In this document: piece after piece, positions 24,054 to 33,571 of the stretch
How positions within the stretch are numbered: position 1 is the first letter of the stretch
Layout of the letters: each line of letters starts with the position of its first letter
Source: Streptomyces sp. NBC_01451
GTDB taxonomy: Bacteria > Actinomycetota > Actinomycetes > Streptomycetales > Streptomycetaceae
Length of the DNA: 64,000 nt
Direction of reading: 5' to 3'
NCBI RefSeq assembly: GCF_036227485.1
Contig: NZ_CP109479.1
Coordinates: forward strand, 6,076,001 to 6,140,000
Notes under the pieces: model-generated
The model's input: the letters and a program-made list of their open reading frames with translations, nothing else
Told to the model about the DNA's origin: nothing
Database searches by the model: none
Translations under genes and position numbers: made by a program

Positions 24054-26696
24054 TCAGTCCCGTCCGAGCGAGGTCAGTCCGCCGCCTGTCGTTCCCGGCG
24101 TCGTTCCTCCCGTCGTGCCGCCCGAGTCCGTCGTGCCGCCGGTGTCGGTGGTGCCGCCCGAGTCCGTCGTGCCCCCGGTGTCGGTGGTGCCGCCGTCCGT
24201 GGTCGTGCCGCCGGTGTCCGTCGTGCCGCCGGTGGTGGTGGTCCCGCCGGTGTCCGTCGTGCCGCCGGTCGTGGTCGTACCGCCCGTGGTGGTGGTCCCG
24301 TCCGTCGCCGTGCCGCCGGTCGTCGGGGTGCCTGTCGGGCCGGTCGTCGCGCCCGGGGTCTCCTGGCCGCCGTCCGTGGTGCCGCCGTTGTCCTGGCCGG
24401 CGTCCGCGCCGGGGTCGGGCGACGGGTCGGCGGGCGGGAGCTGCTCCTCGTCGGCGCCCTCCTGGAGCTGGAGGTCGAAGTCCTTCGCCTTCTTGCCCTT
24501 CAGGGCGTCCTTCGTGAACTGGGCCCAGATCTCGGCGGGGGCGCCGCCGCCGTTGATCCGGTCGAGGCCCATCGCGCCGTACAGCGACTTGTGCTTGCCG
24601 GTGACCGGGTCCTGGCCCATGACCGCGACGACCGTCGCGAGGTCGGGGGTGTAGCCCGCGAACCAGGCCGCGGTGTCCTCCTCGGCGGTGCCGGTCTTGC
24701 CGGCCACCGGGCGGTCGGCCGCCTGGGCCGCCGTCGCCGTGCCGTCCTCCACGACGCTCTGCAGGACCGCGGTGGTCGTGTCGGCGGCCTCCCGCGACAC
24801 GACCTGCCTGGTCTTCTGCTTCGGGAGGGTCACCGCGCCATCCTCGCCGTCCTTCGTGATCTTCTCGATGATCGTGTACGTGCCGTGCCTGCCGTGGTTG
24901 GCGAGCGTGGCGTACGCCTCCGTCATGTCGAGGACGCTGGCCGTGGACGTGCCGAGCGCGATGGACGGGTACGGGTTGAGGTCGGGCGTGTCGGACGGCA
25001 GGCCGAGGTCGATCGCCGTCTGTTTGACCTTCGCGGGGCCGACGTCGACGGCCATCTGCGCGTACACCGCGTTCACGGACTTGTTCGTCGCCGTGCGGAC
25101 GGTGATGTCGCCGTACGAGTACTGGTCCTCGTTCTCGGGGGCGTACTCACCGCCGCTCCAGCCTTCGACCGGGCGCTCGTTGGTGCCGTCGTAGTACGTG
25201 TTCGGGGTGATCGTCTGGCCGTCCTGGGTCACCGAGCCGTTCTGGACGGCGGAGGTGAACACGAACGGCTTGAAGGTGGAGCCGTCCTGGTAGTCGCGGC
25301 GGGTCGCGTTGTTGACGTACTGCTTGGTGTAGTCGATGCCGCCGTACATCGCGAGGACCTTGCCGGTGGCCGGGTCGATGGCGACGCCGCCCGCGCGGAC
25401 GTAGTTGTCGACCTTGTTGTTCTTCTTGTCGAGCTTCTTCATCACCTTGTCGTTGACCGCCTTCACGAAGGCGTCCTGCTTGGGCTTCTGCAAGGTGGTG
25501 GTGATGCGGTAGCCGCCGGCCTGGAGTTCGTCCTCGGTGAGGATCTTGTTGTCGAAGAGGTAGTCGTTGACCGCCTTGACCAGGTAGCCGCGCTGGCCGG
25601 ACATGCCCGTCGAGACGATCGACTGCTTCGGCTCGGGGAAGGTGATGGCGTTCCGCGCGGACTGGGTCAACCAGCCCTTCTTGACCATGCCGTCGAGGAC
25701 GTAGTTCCAGCGGGCGAGTGCGGCCGGCCTGTTCTCGGGGTGGGCGATCACGTCGTACTCGCTCGGCGCGTTCAGCAGCGCGGCGAGGTAGGCGCCCTGG
25801 CCGGCGGTCAGGTCGACGGCGTCGACGCCGTAGTAGGCCTGGGCGGCGGCCTGTAGGCCGTACGAGTTGCGGCCGGCGTAGCTGGTGTTGAGGTAGCCCT
25901 CCAGGATCTCGTCCTTCGTCTTCACCCGGTCCAGCTTGATCGCGATGAAGAACTCCTTCACCTTTCGGGTGACGGTCTGTTCCTGCGCGAGGTAGTAGTT
26001 CTTCACGTACTGCTGGGTGATCGTCGAGCCGGACTGCTTGCCCTTGCCGGTCACCGTGTTCCAGGCGGCGCGGAGCATGGCCTTCGGGTCGATGGCGGAC
26101 TCGGTGTAGAAGTCGCGGTCCTCGGCGGCCAGGACGGCGTGCTGGGCGTCCTTGGAGATCTGCGACAGCGTCACGTTCTCCCGGTTGACCTCGCCGTCGC
26201 GGGCGAGCTGGCTGCCGTCGGCGTAGAGGTAGACGTTGCTCTGCTTGGTGGCCGCCGCGTTCGCCGCGGGGATGTTCACCATGTAGTAGCCGAGCGCGAA
26301 CAGGCCGATCACCAGCAGGATCCCCAGCACGAACGTGCCGAGCACGAACCGCCAGGTCGGGACCAGCCGTCGCCACCCGGTGCGCCGGGGACGCCTGGCC
26401 TTCTTGGCCTTCCCGGCCTCCGCCACCTCGGGTTGCACTCCGGGTTGCACGCCGGGATGTACCTCGGGATGCACATTGGTTCGCACGTCGGTTCGTGCGT
26501 CGGCTTGGACGACTGGCTGCACGACGGTTTGTTCGGCTTGTGCGTCGGGTTCCGCATCGGGTTTCGCGTCGGGCTCCGTGTCGGCTCGCACGGCGGGCTG
26601 CTCGACGGTTCGCTCGGGTTCCGTGTCGGGCCGTACGTCGGGTTCTCCGGGTGCCGAGCCCTGCGTCGGCTGCTGCGGCTCTGGCTGGTCGCTCAT
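24054..26696 (-). CDS. Class A penicillin-binding protein (transglycosylase/transpeptidase)
   Basis: 880 residues from the ATG at 26696; a GTG at 26705 is too close to the ribosome site. Domains: acidic disordered N-terminus (1-95) with repeated PD/VQP units, membrane anchor (about 116-139), GT51 glycosyltransferase with EDRDFY (Glu192) and GSTITQQ, transpeptidase with STFK (Ser473), SVN (540) and KTGTAEE (667), then a C-terminal Gly/Thr repeat tail of about 80 residues (GGTTDTGG units, 24060-24350). It polymerises and cross-links peptidoglycan from the outside of the membrane. The tail is probably extracellular spacer and its repeats may vary in number. Confidence 0.93.
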   Translation of the reverse strand: MSDQPEPQQPTQGSAPGEPDVRPDTEPERTVEQPAVRADTEPDAKPDAEPDAQAEQTVVQPVVQADARTDVRTNVHPEVHPGVQPGVQPEVAEAGKAKKARRPRRTGWRRLVPTWRFVLGTFVLGILLVIGLFALGYYMVNIPAANAAATKQSNVYLYADGSQLARDGEVNRENVTLSQISKDAQHAVLAAEDRDFYTESAIDPKAMLRAAWNTVTGKGKQSGSTITQQYVKNYYLAQEQTVTRKVKEFFIAIKLDRVKTKDEILEGYLNTSYAGRNSYGLQAAAQAYYGVDAVDLTAGQGAYLAALLNAPSEYDVIAHPENRPAALARWNYVLDGMVKKGWLTQSARNAITFPEPKQSIVSTGMSGQRGYLVKAVNDYLFDNKILTEDELQAGGYRITTTLQKPKQDAFVKAVNDKVMKKLDKKNNKVDNYVRAGGVAIDPATGKVLAMYGGIDYTKQYVNNATRRDYQDGSTFKPFVFTSAVQNGSVTQDGQTITPNTYYDGTNERPVEGWSGGEYAPENEDQYSYGDITVRTATNKSVNAVYAQMAVDVGPAKVKQTAIDLGLPSDTPDLNPYPSIALGTSTASVLDMTEAYATLANHGRHGTYTIIEKITKDGEDGAVTLPKQKTRQVVSREAADTTTAVLQSVVEDGTATAAQAADRPVAGKTGTAEEDTAAWFAGYTPDLATVVAVMGQDPVTGKHKSLYGAMGLDRINGGGAPAEIWAQFTKDALKGKKAKDFDLQLQEGADEEQLPPADPSPDPGADAGQDNGGTTDGGQETPGATTGPTGTPTTGGTATDGTTTTGGTTTTGGTTDTGGTTTTGGTTDTGGTTTDGGTTDTGGTTDSGGTTDTGGTTDSGGTTGGTTPGTTGGGLTSLGRD
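24080..24330 (-). repeat. Tandem repeats encoding Thr/Gly tail of the PBP
   Basis: Imperfect 24- and 33-nt units (GGTGTCGGTGGTGCCGCCC and variants) encode repeated GGTTDTGGTT blocks. Period is a multiple of 3, so gains or losses keep frame. Confidence 0.75.
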
Positions 26697-26856
26697 GTCG
26701 TGCACGGACTCCTGTTTCGCGTCGTACGTTCCCGTACGACCTCATTCACCACTTCAAACGTTTTCTGCGCCCCCTCTTGAAGACTGTCGCACCCGGCGAT
26801 CAGTTCCCTGACCTCGGCACGCGTCCTGCCCGAAAACACGTGGCGGGAGGTCAGGA

Positions 26857-27711
26857 GTGCGGACTAGGCTCCTGCGCTTCGGTCCCGACGCGTTGGGGAA
26901 GGCTGGTGTCGTGGGTTCTGGACGGTTGTACGCGGCCGTCGCTGCGGGGGGTTTCCGACGGTATGCCACCTATCGGGCGGCCACGCTGGCGGGGGTGTTC
27001 ACCAACACCGTCTTCGGGGTCATCCTGGCCTACACCTACATCGCCCTGTGGGACGAGAGACCCCACCTCGGCGGGTACGACCAGTCCGACGCCCTCACCT
27101 ATGTGTGGCTCGGCCAGGCGCTGTTGACGACCATGTGCGTGATGGGCACGGGCTTCGAGGAAGAGCTGATCGAGCGTATCCGTACGGGTGACATCGCGAT
27201 CGACCTGTACCGGCCGGCCGACCTCCAGCTGTGGTGGCTGGCCCAGGACCTGGGCCGGGCCCTGTTCCAGCTGCTGGGCCGTGGGCTGATCCCGTTCGCG
27301 ATCGGCGCCTGGCTCTTCGACCTGACGCTCCCGGCCTCACCGCTGGCCTGGCTGGCGTTCCTGGTCGCGGTCACGCTCGGGATACTGGTCAGCTATTCCT
27401 TCCGGTTCCTGGTGGCACTGGCCGCGTTCTGGCTGATGGACGGCGCGGGCATCACCCAGATGACATGGCTCGCGGGTGTCTTCTGCTCGGGCATGGTGCT
27501 GCCGCTGAACGTCTTCCCGGGGCTGCTCGGCGAGATCGTACGGGCCCTGCCGTGGGCGGCGCTGATCCAGGCGCCGGCGGACGTGCTGCTGGGGCGGGTG
27601 GATCCGCTGGGCACGTTCGCGTTCCAGGCCGGGTGGGCGGTGGCGCTGCTGGGGGCGGGGCGTCTGTTGCAGGCGGTCGCTACTCGGCGGGTGGTGGTTC
27701 AGGGTGGGTGA
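26857..27711 (+). CDS. ABC-2 type transporter permease 1
   Basis: 284 residues from a GTG at 26857 with GGGAGG 6 nt upstream; a GTG at 26911 is an alternative. Six predicted membrane helices (first at about 40-60). It matches the DUF990/ABC-2 permease of the type paired with a second permease and an ATPase: FRRYATYRAATLAGVF, RTGDIAIDLYRPADLQLWWLAQDLG. Substrate unknown. First gene of a three-gene operon; the stop overlaps the next start by 8 nt. Confidence 0.85.
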   Translation: MRTRLLRFGPDALGKAGVVGSGRLYAAVAAGGFRRYATYRAATLAGVFTNTVFGVILAYTYIALWDERPHLGGYDQSDALTYVWLGQALLTTMCVMGTGFEEELIERIRTGDIAIDLYRPADLQLWWLAQDLGRALFQLLGRGLIPFAIGAWLFDLTLPASPLAWLAFLVAVTLGILVSYSFRFLVALAAFWLMDGAGITQMTWLAGVFCSGMVLPLNVFPGLLGEIVRALPWAALIQAPADVLLGRVDPLGTFAFQAGWAVALLGAGRLLQAVATRRVVVQGG

Positions 27712-28618
27712 CGTGGGCGTGGGCGTGGGCGGTGCGGTGAAGACCGGTGTCCGGGGCGAGCGGTGGACGGGCGCCGAATGGGACGACGGGCCGCTCGGCC
27801 GCAGGGAGCGCGTGCGCGACGGCGTACGGGCCTATCGGATGATCGCCGCGATGTGGATCCGGTCCACGATGGCCTACCGGGCGTCCTTCGCGATGACCAC
27901 GATCGGGAACTTCGTGGCGACCGGCCTCGACTTCCTGGCGATCGTGCTGATGTTCTCCCGGATCGACCGGCTCGGCGGCTACTCGCTGCCCGAGATCGCG
28001 TTCCTGTACGGGCTGTCGGCGGTCGCGTTCGGGATCGCCGACCTCGTCGTCGGGTCGATGGACCGGCTCGGGCGCCGGGTCCGCGACGGCACCCTGGACA
28101 CGCTCCTCGTCCGGCCGGCGCCGGTGCTCGCGCAGGTCGCCGCGGACCGGTTCGCGCTGCGCCGCCTCGGCCGGATCACCCAGGGCCTGATGGTGCTCGG
28201 CTACGCACTCACCGCCCTCGACGACGTCCACTGGACGGTGCTCAAGGTGCTGTTGATGCCGGTGATGGTGGTCAGCGGCGGGGCGATCTTCTGCGCGGTG
28301 TTCGTCGGGGGCGCGGCCTTCCAGTTCGTGGCGCGGGACGCCTCCGAGGTGCAGAACGCGTTCACGTACGGCGGCGCCACGCTGCTGCAGTATCCGCCGG
28401 GCCTGTTCGCGCAGGATCTGGTGCGCGGGGTGACGTTCCTCTTCCCGCTGGCCTTCGTCAACTGGCTGCCCGCGCTGTACGTGCTGGGCCGCCCCTATCC
28501 GCTCGACCTGCCGGAGTGGGTGGCGTTCCTGCCGCCGCTGGTGGCGCTGGGCTGCTGCGCGCTGGCCGGTCTGGCCTGGCGGGCGGGACTTCGTTCGTAC
28601 CGGAGCACGGGGAGTTAG
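27704..28618 (+). CDS. ABC-2 type transporter permease 2
   Basis: 304 residues from a GTG at 27704 that overlaps the end of permease 1, so coupled translation is likely. About six helices after a soluble start; contains RVRDGTLDTLLVRPAPVLAQV, the motif of this permease family. It pairs with permease 1 and the downstream ATPase in an exporter of unknown substrate. Confidence 0.85.
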   Translation: MGDVGVGVGGAVKTGVRGERWTGAEWDDGPLGRRERVRDGVRAYRMIAAMWIRSTMAYRASFAMTTIGNFVATGLDFLAIVLMFSRIDRLGGYSLPEIAFLYGLSAVAFGIADLVVGSMDRLGRRVRDGTLDTLLVRPAPVLAQVAADRFALRRLGRITQGLMVLGYALTALDDVHWTVLKVLLMPVMVVSGGAIFCAVFVGGAAFQFVARDASEVQNAFTYGGATLLQYPPGLFAQDLVRGVTFLFPLAFVNWLPALYVLGRPYPLDLPEWVAFLPPLVALGCCALAGLAWRAGLRSYRSTGS

Positions 28619-28621
28619 CGA

Positions 28622-29629
28622 GTGGACGATTCCTTCAACGAGATGTTCAACGAGTCCTTCATCGAACTGGACGGCGTCGAGAAGGTCTTCGACGTGCGCA
28701 AGCGGACCGGGTTCATGAAGAGCGAGCGGCGGGAGGTGCGGGCGGTCGACTCGATCTCCTTCCGGGTGGCGCGCGGGGAGATGGTCGGCTACATCGGCCC
28801 GAACGGCGCCGGGAAGTCCACGACCATCAAGATGCTGACGGGCATCCTCACCCCCAGCGGCGGCCGGCTGCGCGTCGCCGGCATCGACCCGTCCCGCGAG
28901 CGGACCCGCCTCGCGCGGCGTATCGGGGTGGTGTTCGGGCAGCGTACGACGCTGTGGTGGGACCTCCCGCTGATCGACTCGTACCGCCTGATGCACCGCA
29001 TGTACCGCATCCCCGACGCCCGTTACCGGGAGAACCTCGACCGCTGCGTCGAACTCCTCGAACTGGGCGACCTGTTGGACGTTCCGGTCCGTCAACTGTC
29101 CCTCGGCCAGCGGATGCGGGGCGACATCGCGGCGGCGCTGCTGCACGACCCCGAGGTGCTGTACCTCGACGAGCCGACCATCGGTCTGGACGTGATCTCG
29201 AAGGCCCGGGTACGGGAGTTCCTGCGCGACCTGAACGCCGAACGCGGCACGACGGTCCTGCTCACCACGCACGACCTCCAGGACATCGAGCAGCTGTGCT
29301 CGCGGGTCATGGTCATCGACCACGGCCGGCTCATGTACGACGGCCCGCTGGCCGGTCTGCACGAGGTGGGCGACAGCGAGCGGACCCTCGTCGTGGACCT
29401 GGAGCGTGAACTGCCGCCGGTCGAGGTGCCGTCGGCGCGGGTCGTACGGGTGGAGGGCCCGCGGCAGTGGCTGGCGTTCCCGGCGTCGGAGTCGGCGGCT
29501 CCGCTGGTCGCGCGGATCGCGGCCGAGTATCCGCTGGTGGACCTGTCGGTGCGGGAGCCGGACATCGAGGCCGTGATCGCGAAGATGTACGCCGAGCAGG
29601 CCGAGAAATCGGGTAGAGCGGCCTCGTAG
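28622..29629 (+). CDS. ABC transporter ATP-binding protein
   Basis: 335 residues from a GTG 3 nt after permease 2. Walker A GPNGAGKST, signature LSLGQRMRGD (a Q-form of LSGGQ), Walker B VLYLDEPTIGLD and switch His in TTHDL. The C-terminal 85 residues (DLERELPPVEVPSARVVRVEG onward) form the regulatory tail of the ABC-2 exporter ATPases. Completes the operon; substrate unknown. Confidence 0.92.
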   Translation: MDDSFNEMFNESFIELDGVEKVFDVRKRTGFMKSERREVRAVDSISFRVARGEMVGYIGPNGAGKSTTIKMLTGILTPSGGRLRVAGIDPSRERTRLARRIGVVFGQRTTLWWDLPLIDSYRLMHRMYRIPDARYRENLDRCVELLELGDLLDVPVRQLSLGQRMRGDIAAALLHDPEVLYLDEPTIGLDVISKARVREFLRDLNAERGTTVLLTTHDLQDIEQLCSRVMVIDHGRLMYDGPLAGLHEVGDSERTLVVDLERELPPVEVPSARVVRVEGPRQWLAFPASESAAPLVARIAAEYPLVDLSVREPDIEAVIAKMYAEQAEKSGRAAS

Positions 29630-29671
29630 TCTCCCTCGCGGAGATCTGGCGGAACCTCGTAGGCTGCCTGC

Positions 29672-30382
29672 ATGACGGACGACCTTCCGGAGCTGCGTGC
29701 TTCCGACGCCGATCGTGAACGAGTCGCCGAGGTACTGCGGGACGCCCTCGCGGAGGGCCGGCTCGACATGGCCGAGTTCGAGGAGCGGCTGGACGCGACC
29801 TATCAGGCGCGTACGTACGGTGAGTTGACGCCGATCACCCGTGACCTGCCCGGGGCCGGGGTGACCGCGCCCGCGGTGAACATGGTCAAGCGGCCGGTGG
29901 GGGACGGGAGTTGGCCGGACCGGATCGTCGGGGGCGAGGGGTCCTCGCAGTGGGGTGTCGCCGTCATGGGCGGGTTCCAGCGCAGGGGGCGCTGGACGGT
30001 GCCGCGTCGGTTCACCGCGTTCGCGTTCTGGGGCGGCGGTGAACTCGACCTGCGCGAGGCGAACTTCGCGGACCGTGAGGTGGTCCTCAACTGTGTCGCG
30101 ATCATGGGCGGCGTGAATGTGCTGGTGCCGCCCGGCGTCGAGGTCGTCGTGCGCGGCATCGGCATCATGGGCGGCTTCGACCACAGCCAGGAGGGGGTAC
30201 TGGGCGACCCCGGTGCACCCCGGGTGATCATCCAGGGGTTCGCCTTCTGGGGCGGTGTCGGGGTGACCCGCAAACTCCCGAAGGCGGAGCGCCAGCGACT
30301 GAAGGAGGAACGGCGCCAGGAGAAGCTGGAGCGGCGGGAGGGGCGGGGGGAACTGGACGGCTCGGGGCCGGACCACAGGTGA
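29672..30382 (+). CDS. DUF1707 protein with LiaF-like C-terminal domain
   Basis: 236 residues. Residues 8-60 match DUF1707 (ELRASDADRERVAEVLRDALAEGRLDMAEFEERL), a short helical domain at the start of many actinobacterial proteins. From about 85 the sequence has repeated GGF/GG beta units (FAFWGGGELDL, IMGGVNVLVPPGVEVVV, IGIMGGFDHS) like the C-terminal beta-helix of LiaF, which regulates cell-envelope stress two-component systems. No membrane segment, unlike LiaF. A charged Arg/Glu helix follows. Function unknown; role in envelope-stress sensing is a guess. Confidence 0.82.
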   Translation: MTDDLPELRASDADRERVAEVLRDALAEGRLDMAEFEERLDATYQARTYGELTPITRDLPGAGVTAPAVNMVKRPVGDGSWPDRIVGGEGSSQWGVAVMGGFQRRGRWTVPRRFTAFAFWGGGELDLREANFADREVVLNCVAIMGGVNVLVPPGVEVVVRGIGIMGGFDHSQEGVLGDPGAPRVIIQGFAFWGGVGVTRKLPKAERQRLKEERRQEKLERREGRGELDGSGPDHR

Positions 30383-30432
30383 GCCACGGCGGCTCGGTGT
30401 CGGAGGACTCCGGGTGACGGGGGCACGCCGTC

Positions 30433-30476
30433 AGGGGCGCGGGGAACTGCGCGACCAGCCCCCACCGGACCCGCAC
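30433..30476 (+). repeat. Streptomyces interspersed repeat (GGGGAACTGCGCGACCAGCC type), copy 1
   Basis: The sequence AGGGGCGCGGGGAACTGCGC continues GACCAGCCCCCACC. Related copies are at 34093-34150 and, reversed, 59566-59602. The element is common in Streptomyces intergenic regions; it folds into GGGGCG/GCCCC-type hairpins. Confidence 0.75.
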
Positions 30477-30535
30477 CCTGAAACGCACCCCGCAACCCCG
30501 CAACCCGCACTCTCAACGCACCCCGCGCGCACCCG

Positions 30536-31882
30536 CTAGAGCTCCGCCGGTGCCGCCCCCTTCAGATCCTCCAGGTCGAACACCTCACCCATCCGCGCGT
30601 ACCCCTTGTCGCTCGGATGCAGATGATCCCCGGAGTCGTAGTCCGCGCGGAACCGCCGGGGGTCGTACGGGTCCCGCAGCGCCTTGTCGAAGTCCGTGTA
30701 CGCGTCGAACACCCGCCCGCTCCGGATCTCCGCGTTCACGGCCTGCCGCAGTGCCTCCGTGGTCGCCGAGTACCCGTGGAACCCGCCGAACGGCATCAGC
30801 GTCGCCCCCACCACGCGCAGCCCCCGCCGGTGCGCGTCATCCACCAGCTCACGCAGCCCGGAGACGATCGAGGACGCCCGCAGGGTCCTGGGGTCGCGGG
30901 CGCGCAGGATGTCGTTGACGCCCAGGTCGATCACGACGGCCTTGACGTTCGTACGGCCCAGGACGTCCCGCCCGAACCGTGACAGTCCGCTCGCGTTGGG
31001 CGCCGGCACACCGACGCCGCCGTGCCGCAGCACGCGGTTGCCGCCTATGCCCTGGTTGACGACGCTGTAGCGGGGCACGTCCGCGCCGGACTCCGCCGCC
31101 GCGTGCAGCCGGTCGGCGAGGACGTCGGGCCACCGGCTGTTGGCGCCCACGCTCGACGTGCTGCCGGCGGTGAGCGAGTCGCCGAGGACGACGACCGTGC
31201 CGTTGGCCTGGTCGCTGAGGACGTCCAGGGCGGTGACGTACCGCCAGGCCTCGGTCCGCTCGGTGTACGCCGTGGCGTGCGGGTCCTCGGTGCGGTCGCC
31301 CACGGCGGCGTACGAGATCTGCCGGGCGCGCGGATGGTAGGTGACCGGGCCGGAGGGGACCTCGGCGTACGTCGTCACCAGGACGTCACTGTCGCGCGGG
31401 ACGGCGATCCGCACGGCGTCGCTGACGGTCTGCCGCCCGGGCGCGATGGTCACCGAGTCGCCGCCGCCGAAGGTGAGCCGGCGCATGGTGGCGGCGTCGG
31501 CGGCGGCGCTGTTCTCGGCGGCGGCGACGGCGATCGAGGCGTGGGCGATGGTCAGGGGCTGCTTGCCGTAGAGGTTGGAGAGCGTGACGCGGGCACTCGT
31601 ACCGCCGGCCGCCGTGTGTACGACGTTGCGCAGGGAGCGGCCCGCCAGACCCCGCACCTCGGTGCCGGGCTCGCCCTCGACCGGGGAGGCGGCCCAGGTG
31701 CCGACCCAGGCGCCGGCGGACGCGGGGGCGACCTCGTTGCCCGAGTCGCCGCGAGACTGGCTGACGGCCTTTGTGCGCCGGCTGCCGTCGTCGAGGGCCG
31801 CCCCGACGTATATGGCGGCCGACACGGCCACGACGAGCGTGATCATCGCGGCGAGCAGGCCATAACCGTGGCGCCTGGTCAT
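30536..31882 (-). CDS. Secreted or membrane-anchored SGNH/GDSL hydrolase
   Basis: 448 residues from the ATG at 31882 (GAGGAG 11-12 nt upstream). Residues 9-31 are a hydrophobic signal anchor. A beta-rich N-terminal part (70-230) with WVGTWAASP and LRNVVHTAAGG is typical of Streptomyces GDSL lipase/esterases of this subclass. The SGNH domain has GDSLTAGS (Ser block I), a GIGGNR (block II) motif, GVNDI (block III) and the catalytic SGDHLHPSDKG (Asp/His block V). Probably an extracellular esterase; substrate unknown. Confidence 0.9.
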   Translation of the reverse strand: MTRRHGYGLLAAMITLVVAVSAAIYVGAALDDGSRRTKAVSQSRGDSGNEVAPASAGAWVGTWAASPVEGEPGTEVRGLAGRSLRNVVHTAAGGTSARVTLSNLYGKQPLTIAHASIAVAAAENSAAADAATMRRLTFGGGDSVTIAPGRQTVSDAVRIAVPRDSDVLVTTYAEVPSGPVTYHPRARQISYAAVGDRTEDPHATAYTERTEAWRYVTALDVLSDQANGTVVVLGDSLTAGSTSSVGANSRWPDVLADRLHAAAESGADVPRYSVVNQGIGGNRVLRHGGVGVPAPNASGLSRFGRDVLGRTNVKAVVIDLGVNDILRARDPRTLRASSIVSGLRELVDDAHRRGLRVVGATLMPFGGFHGYSATTEALRQAVNAEIRSGRVFDAYTDFDKALRDPYDPRRFRADYDSGDHLHPSDKGYARMGEVFDLEDLKGAAPAEL

Positions 31883-32064
31883 GGGATGCGTGACTCCTCG
31901 TACGGCGGGGAGCGTGGGGCTCCGGTGGGCTGAGCCCATGATGCGGGATGGGCCTGTGAGAGCCGGTCGAATCGATGGGATCGGCTCCCTCCGGGTATAC
32001 GCGGGGAACTCTTGTTCCGTTCCGGGAGTCGGTCAGGAAGGGACAATGTGTGAGGGATCACTGA

Positions 32065-33447
32065 ATGGTGGAGCGAATGGAACGGACGAGAACGGCATCA
32101 GAGGACGCGACCGAAGGAGGCGACGGGCGGCGGCGCACCCGAGCCGCGCCCGTCGCCCCCGCCGGTACGGTCCCGGGCCGTGCCATGACCTCCTTCAGCC
32201 CCGCCGACGAGGAGCGCCGACGCGGGGTGCGCCGGATGAAGCTCACGGCGACCGGGCTGCTGCTCTTCGTCGCCGTCGTGTACGTCCTCGCCAAGTGGGC
32301 CGGTGAGCAGGGCGCCGGTGCCTGGACGGGGTATGTCGCGGCGGCGGCCGAGGCGGGCATGGTCGGTGCGCTGGCCGACTGGTTCGCGGTCACCGCCCTC
32401 TTCCGCCATCCCCTCGGCCTGCCCATCCCGCACACCGCGATCATCCCCACCAAGAAGGACCAACTCGGCGTCTCCCTGGGTGAGTTCGTCGGCGAGAACT
32501 TCCTCTCCCAGGATGTCGTACGGGAGCGGCTGCGGGCGGTGGGCATCGGCAGCCGTCTCGGTACGTGGCTGGCCGAGCCGGAGCACGCCGACCGGGTCAC
32601 GGCGGAGCTGTCGGCGGCCCTGCGCGGGGCGCTCACCGTCCTCCGCGACTCCGACGTCCAGGCGGTCGTCGGCGAGGCCGTCACCCGGCGGGCCGACGCC
32701 CAGGAGATCGCGCCCGGGATAGGGAAGATGCTGGAGAAGGTCGTCGTGGACGGCGGCCACAAACGCGTCGTCGACCTGATCTGCGTCCGCGCCCACGACT
32801 GGCTCGTCGTGCACGAGGAGGAGGTCATGGGCGCCGTGCAGGGCGGCGCGCCCGGCTGGACGCCCAAGTTCGTCGACAAGAAGGTCGGCGAGCGCGTCTA
32901 CAAGGAGTTGCTGCGCTTCGTCACCGAGATGCGCGACGCCCCCTCCCACCCGGCACGCGGCGCCCTGGACCGTTTCCTCACCGACTTCGCCTCCGACCTC
33001 CAGTCCGACACGGACACGCGCGCGCGTGTCGAGCGGCTGAAGACCGAGGTGTTGGGGCGCGGCGAGGTCCAGGACCTGATCGCGTCCGCCTGGACGGCCG
33101 TACGCTCGATGATCGTCTCGGCGGCCGAGGACGAGCGCAGCGAACTGCGGCTGCGCGTACGGGCGTCGCTGCTGTCGCTGGGGTCCCGGATGGCCGTCGA
33201 CTCCAGACTGCAGAACAAGGTGGACGGCTGGGTGGAGGGCGCGGCGGTGTACGTCGTGACGACCTACCAGGGCGAGATCACCTCCCTGATCACGGACACG
33301 GTCGCGGGCTGGGACGCCGAGCACACGACGAAGAAGATCGAGGCGCACATCGGCCGCGACCTCCAGTTCATCCGCATCAACGGCACGGTGGTCGGTTCAC
33401 TGGCGGGGCTGCTCATCTATGTGGTGTCGCGGGCGGTGGGGGTGTAG
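32065..33447 (+). CDS. DUF445 membrane protein
   Basis: 460 residues from the ATG at 32065 (GAGGG 8 nt upstream); starts at 32077 and 32185 are possible. First 40 residues are low-complexity. A helix at about 60-80 and a second near 95-115 (AAAAEAGMVGALADWFAVTALFRHPLGLPIPHTAIIP) carry the DUF445 core, with GEFVGENFL after it. A long helical, mostly soluble middle follows and a last membrane helix at the C-terminus (NGTVVGSLAGLLIYVVS). Conserved in actinobacteria, function not established. Confidence 0.9.
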   Translation: MVERMERTRTASEDATEGGDGRRRTRAAPVAPAGTVPGRAMTSFSPADEERRRGVRRMKLTATGLLLFVAVVYVLAKWAGEQGAGAWTGYVAAAAEAGMVGALADWFAVTALFRHPLGLPIPHTAIIPTKKDQLGVSLGEFVGENFLSQDVVRERLRAVGIGSRLGTWLAEPEHADRVTAELSAALRGALTVLRDSDVQAVVGEAVTRRADAQEIAPGIGKMLEKVVVDGGHKRVVDLICVRAHDWLVVHEEEVMGAVQGGAPGWTPKFVDKKVGERVYKELLRFVTEMRDAPSHPARGALDRFLTDFASDLQSDTDTRARVERLKTEVLGRGEVQDLIASAWTAVRSMIVSAAEDERSELRLRVRASLLSLGSRMAVDSRLQNKVDGWVEGAAVYVVTTYQGEITSLITDTVAGWDAEHTTKKIEAHIGRDLQFIRINGTVVGSLAGLLIYVVSRAVGV

Positions 33448-33480
33448 TCCACATCGTCGATTTCGTGGTGGGGAAGGCGC

Positions 33481-33527
33481 CTCGGTACCGCACTCGGTAC
33501 CGCGTCTGAGTACCCGCACCTGAGTAC
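33481..33527. repeat. Four CTSRGTAC octamers at 12-14 nt spacing
   Basis: CTCGGTAC at 33481 and 33493, CTGAGTAC at 33506 and 33520, between the DUF445 and 163-aa membrane protein genes. Candidate operator cluster. Confidence 0.5.
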
Positions 33528-33571
33528 GCGTACTCTGTCCGACCGTCCCCGGACAGGTGACCCTCGTACGT

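Noticed and set aside
24080..24330. Tandem repeats as a CRISPR array
   Set aside because: Short, coding, in-frame repeats with no spacers; they encode the Thr/Gly tail of the PBP.
23793..25856. 687-aa plus-strand ORF overlapping sugE and the PBP gene
   Set aside because: Val/Arg/Gly-rich shadow of the PBP coding strand; no initiation site.
27680..30376. 898-aa minus-strand ORF over ABC and DUF1707 genes
   Set aside because: Covers three well-supported plus-strand genes; shadow composition.
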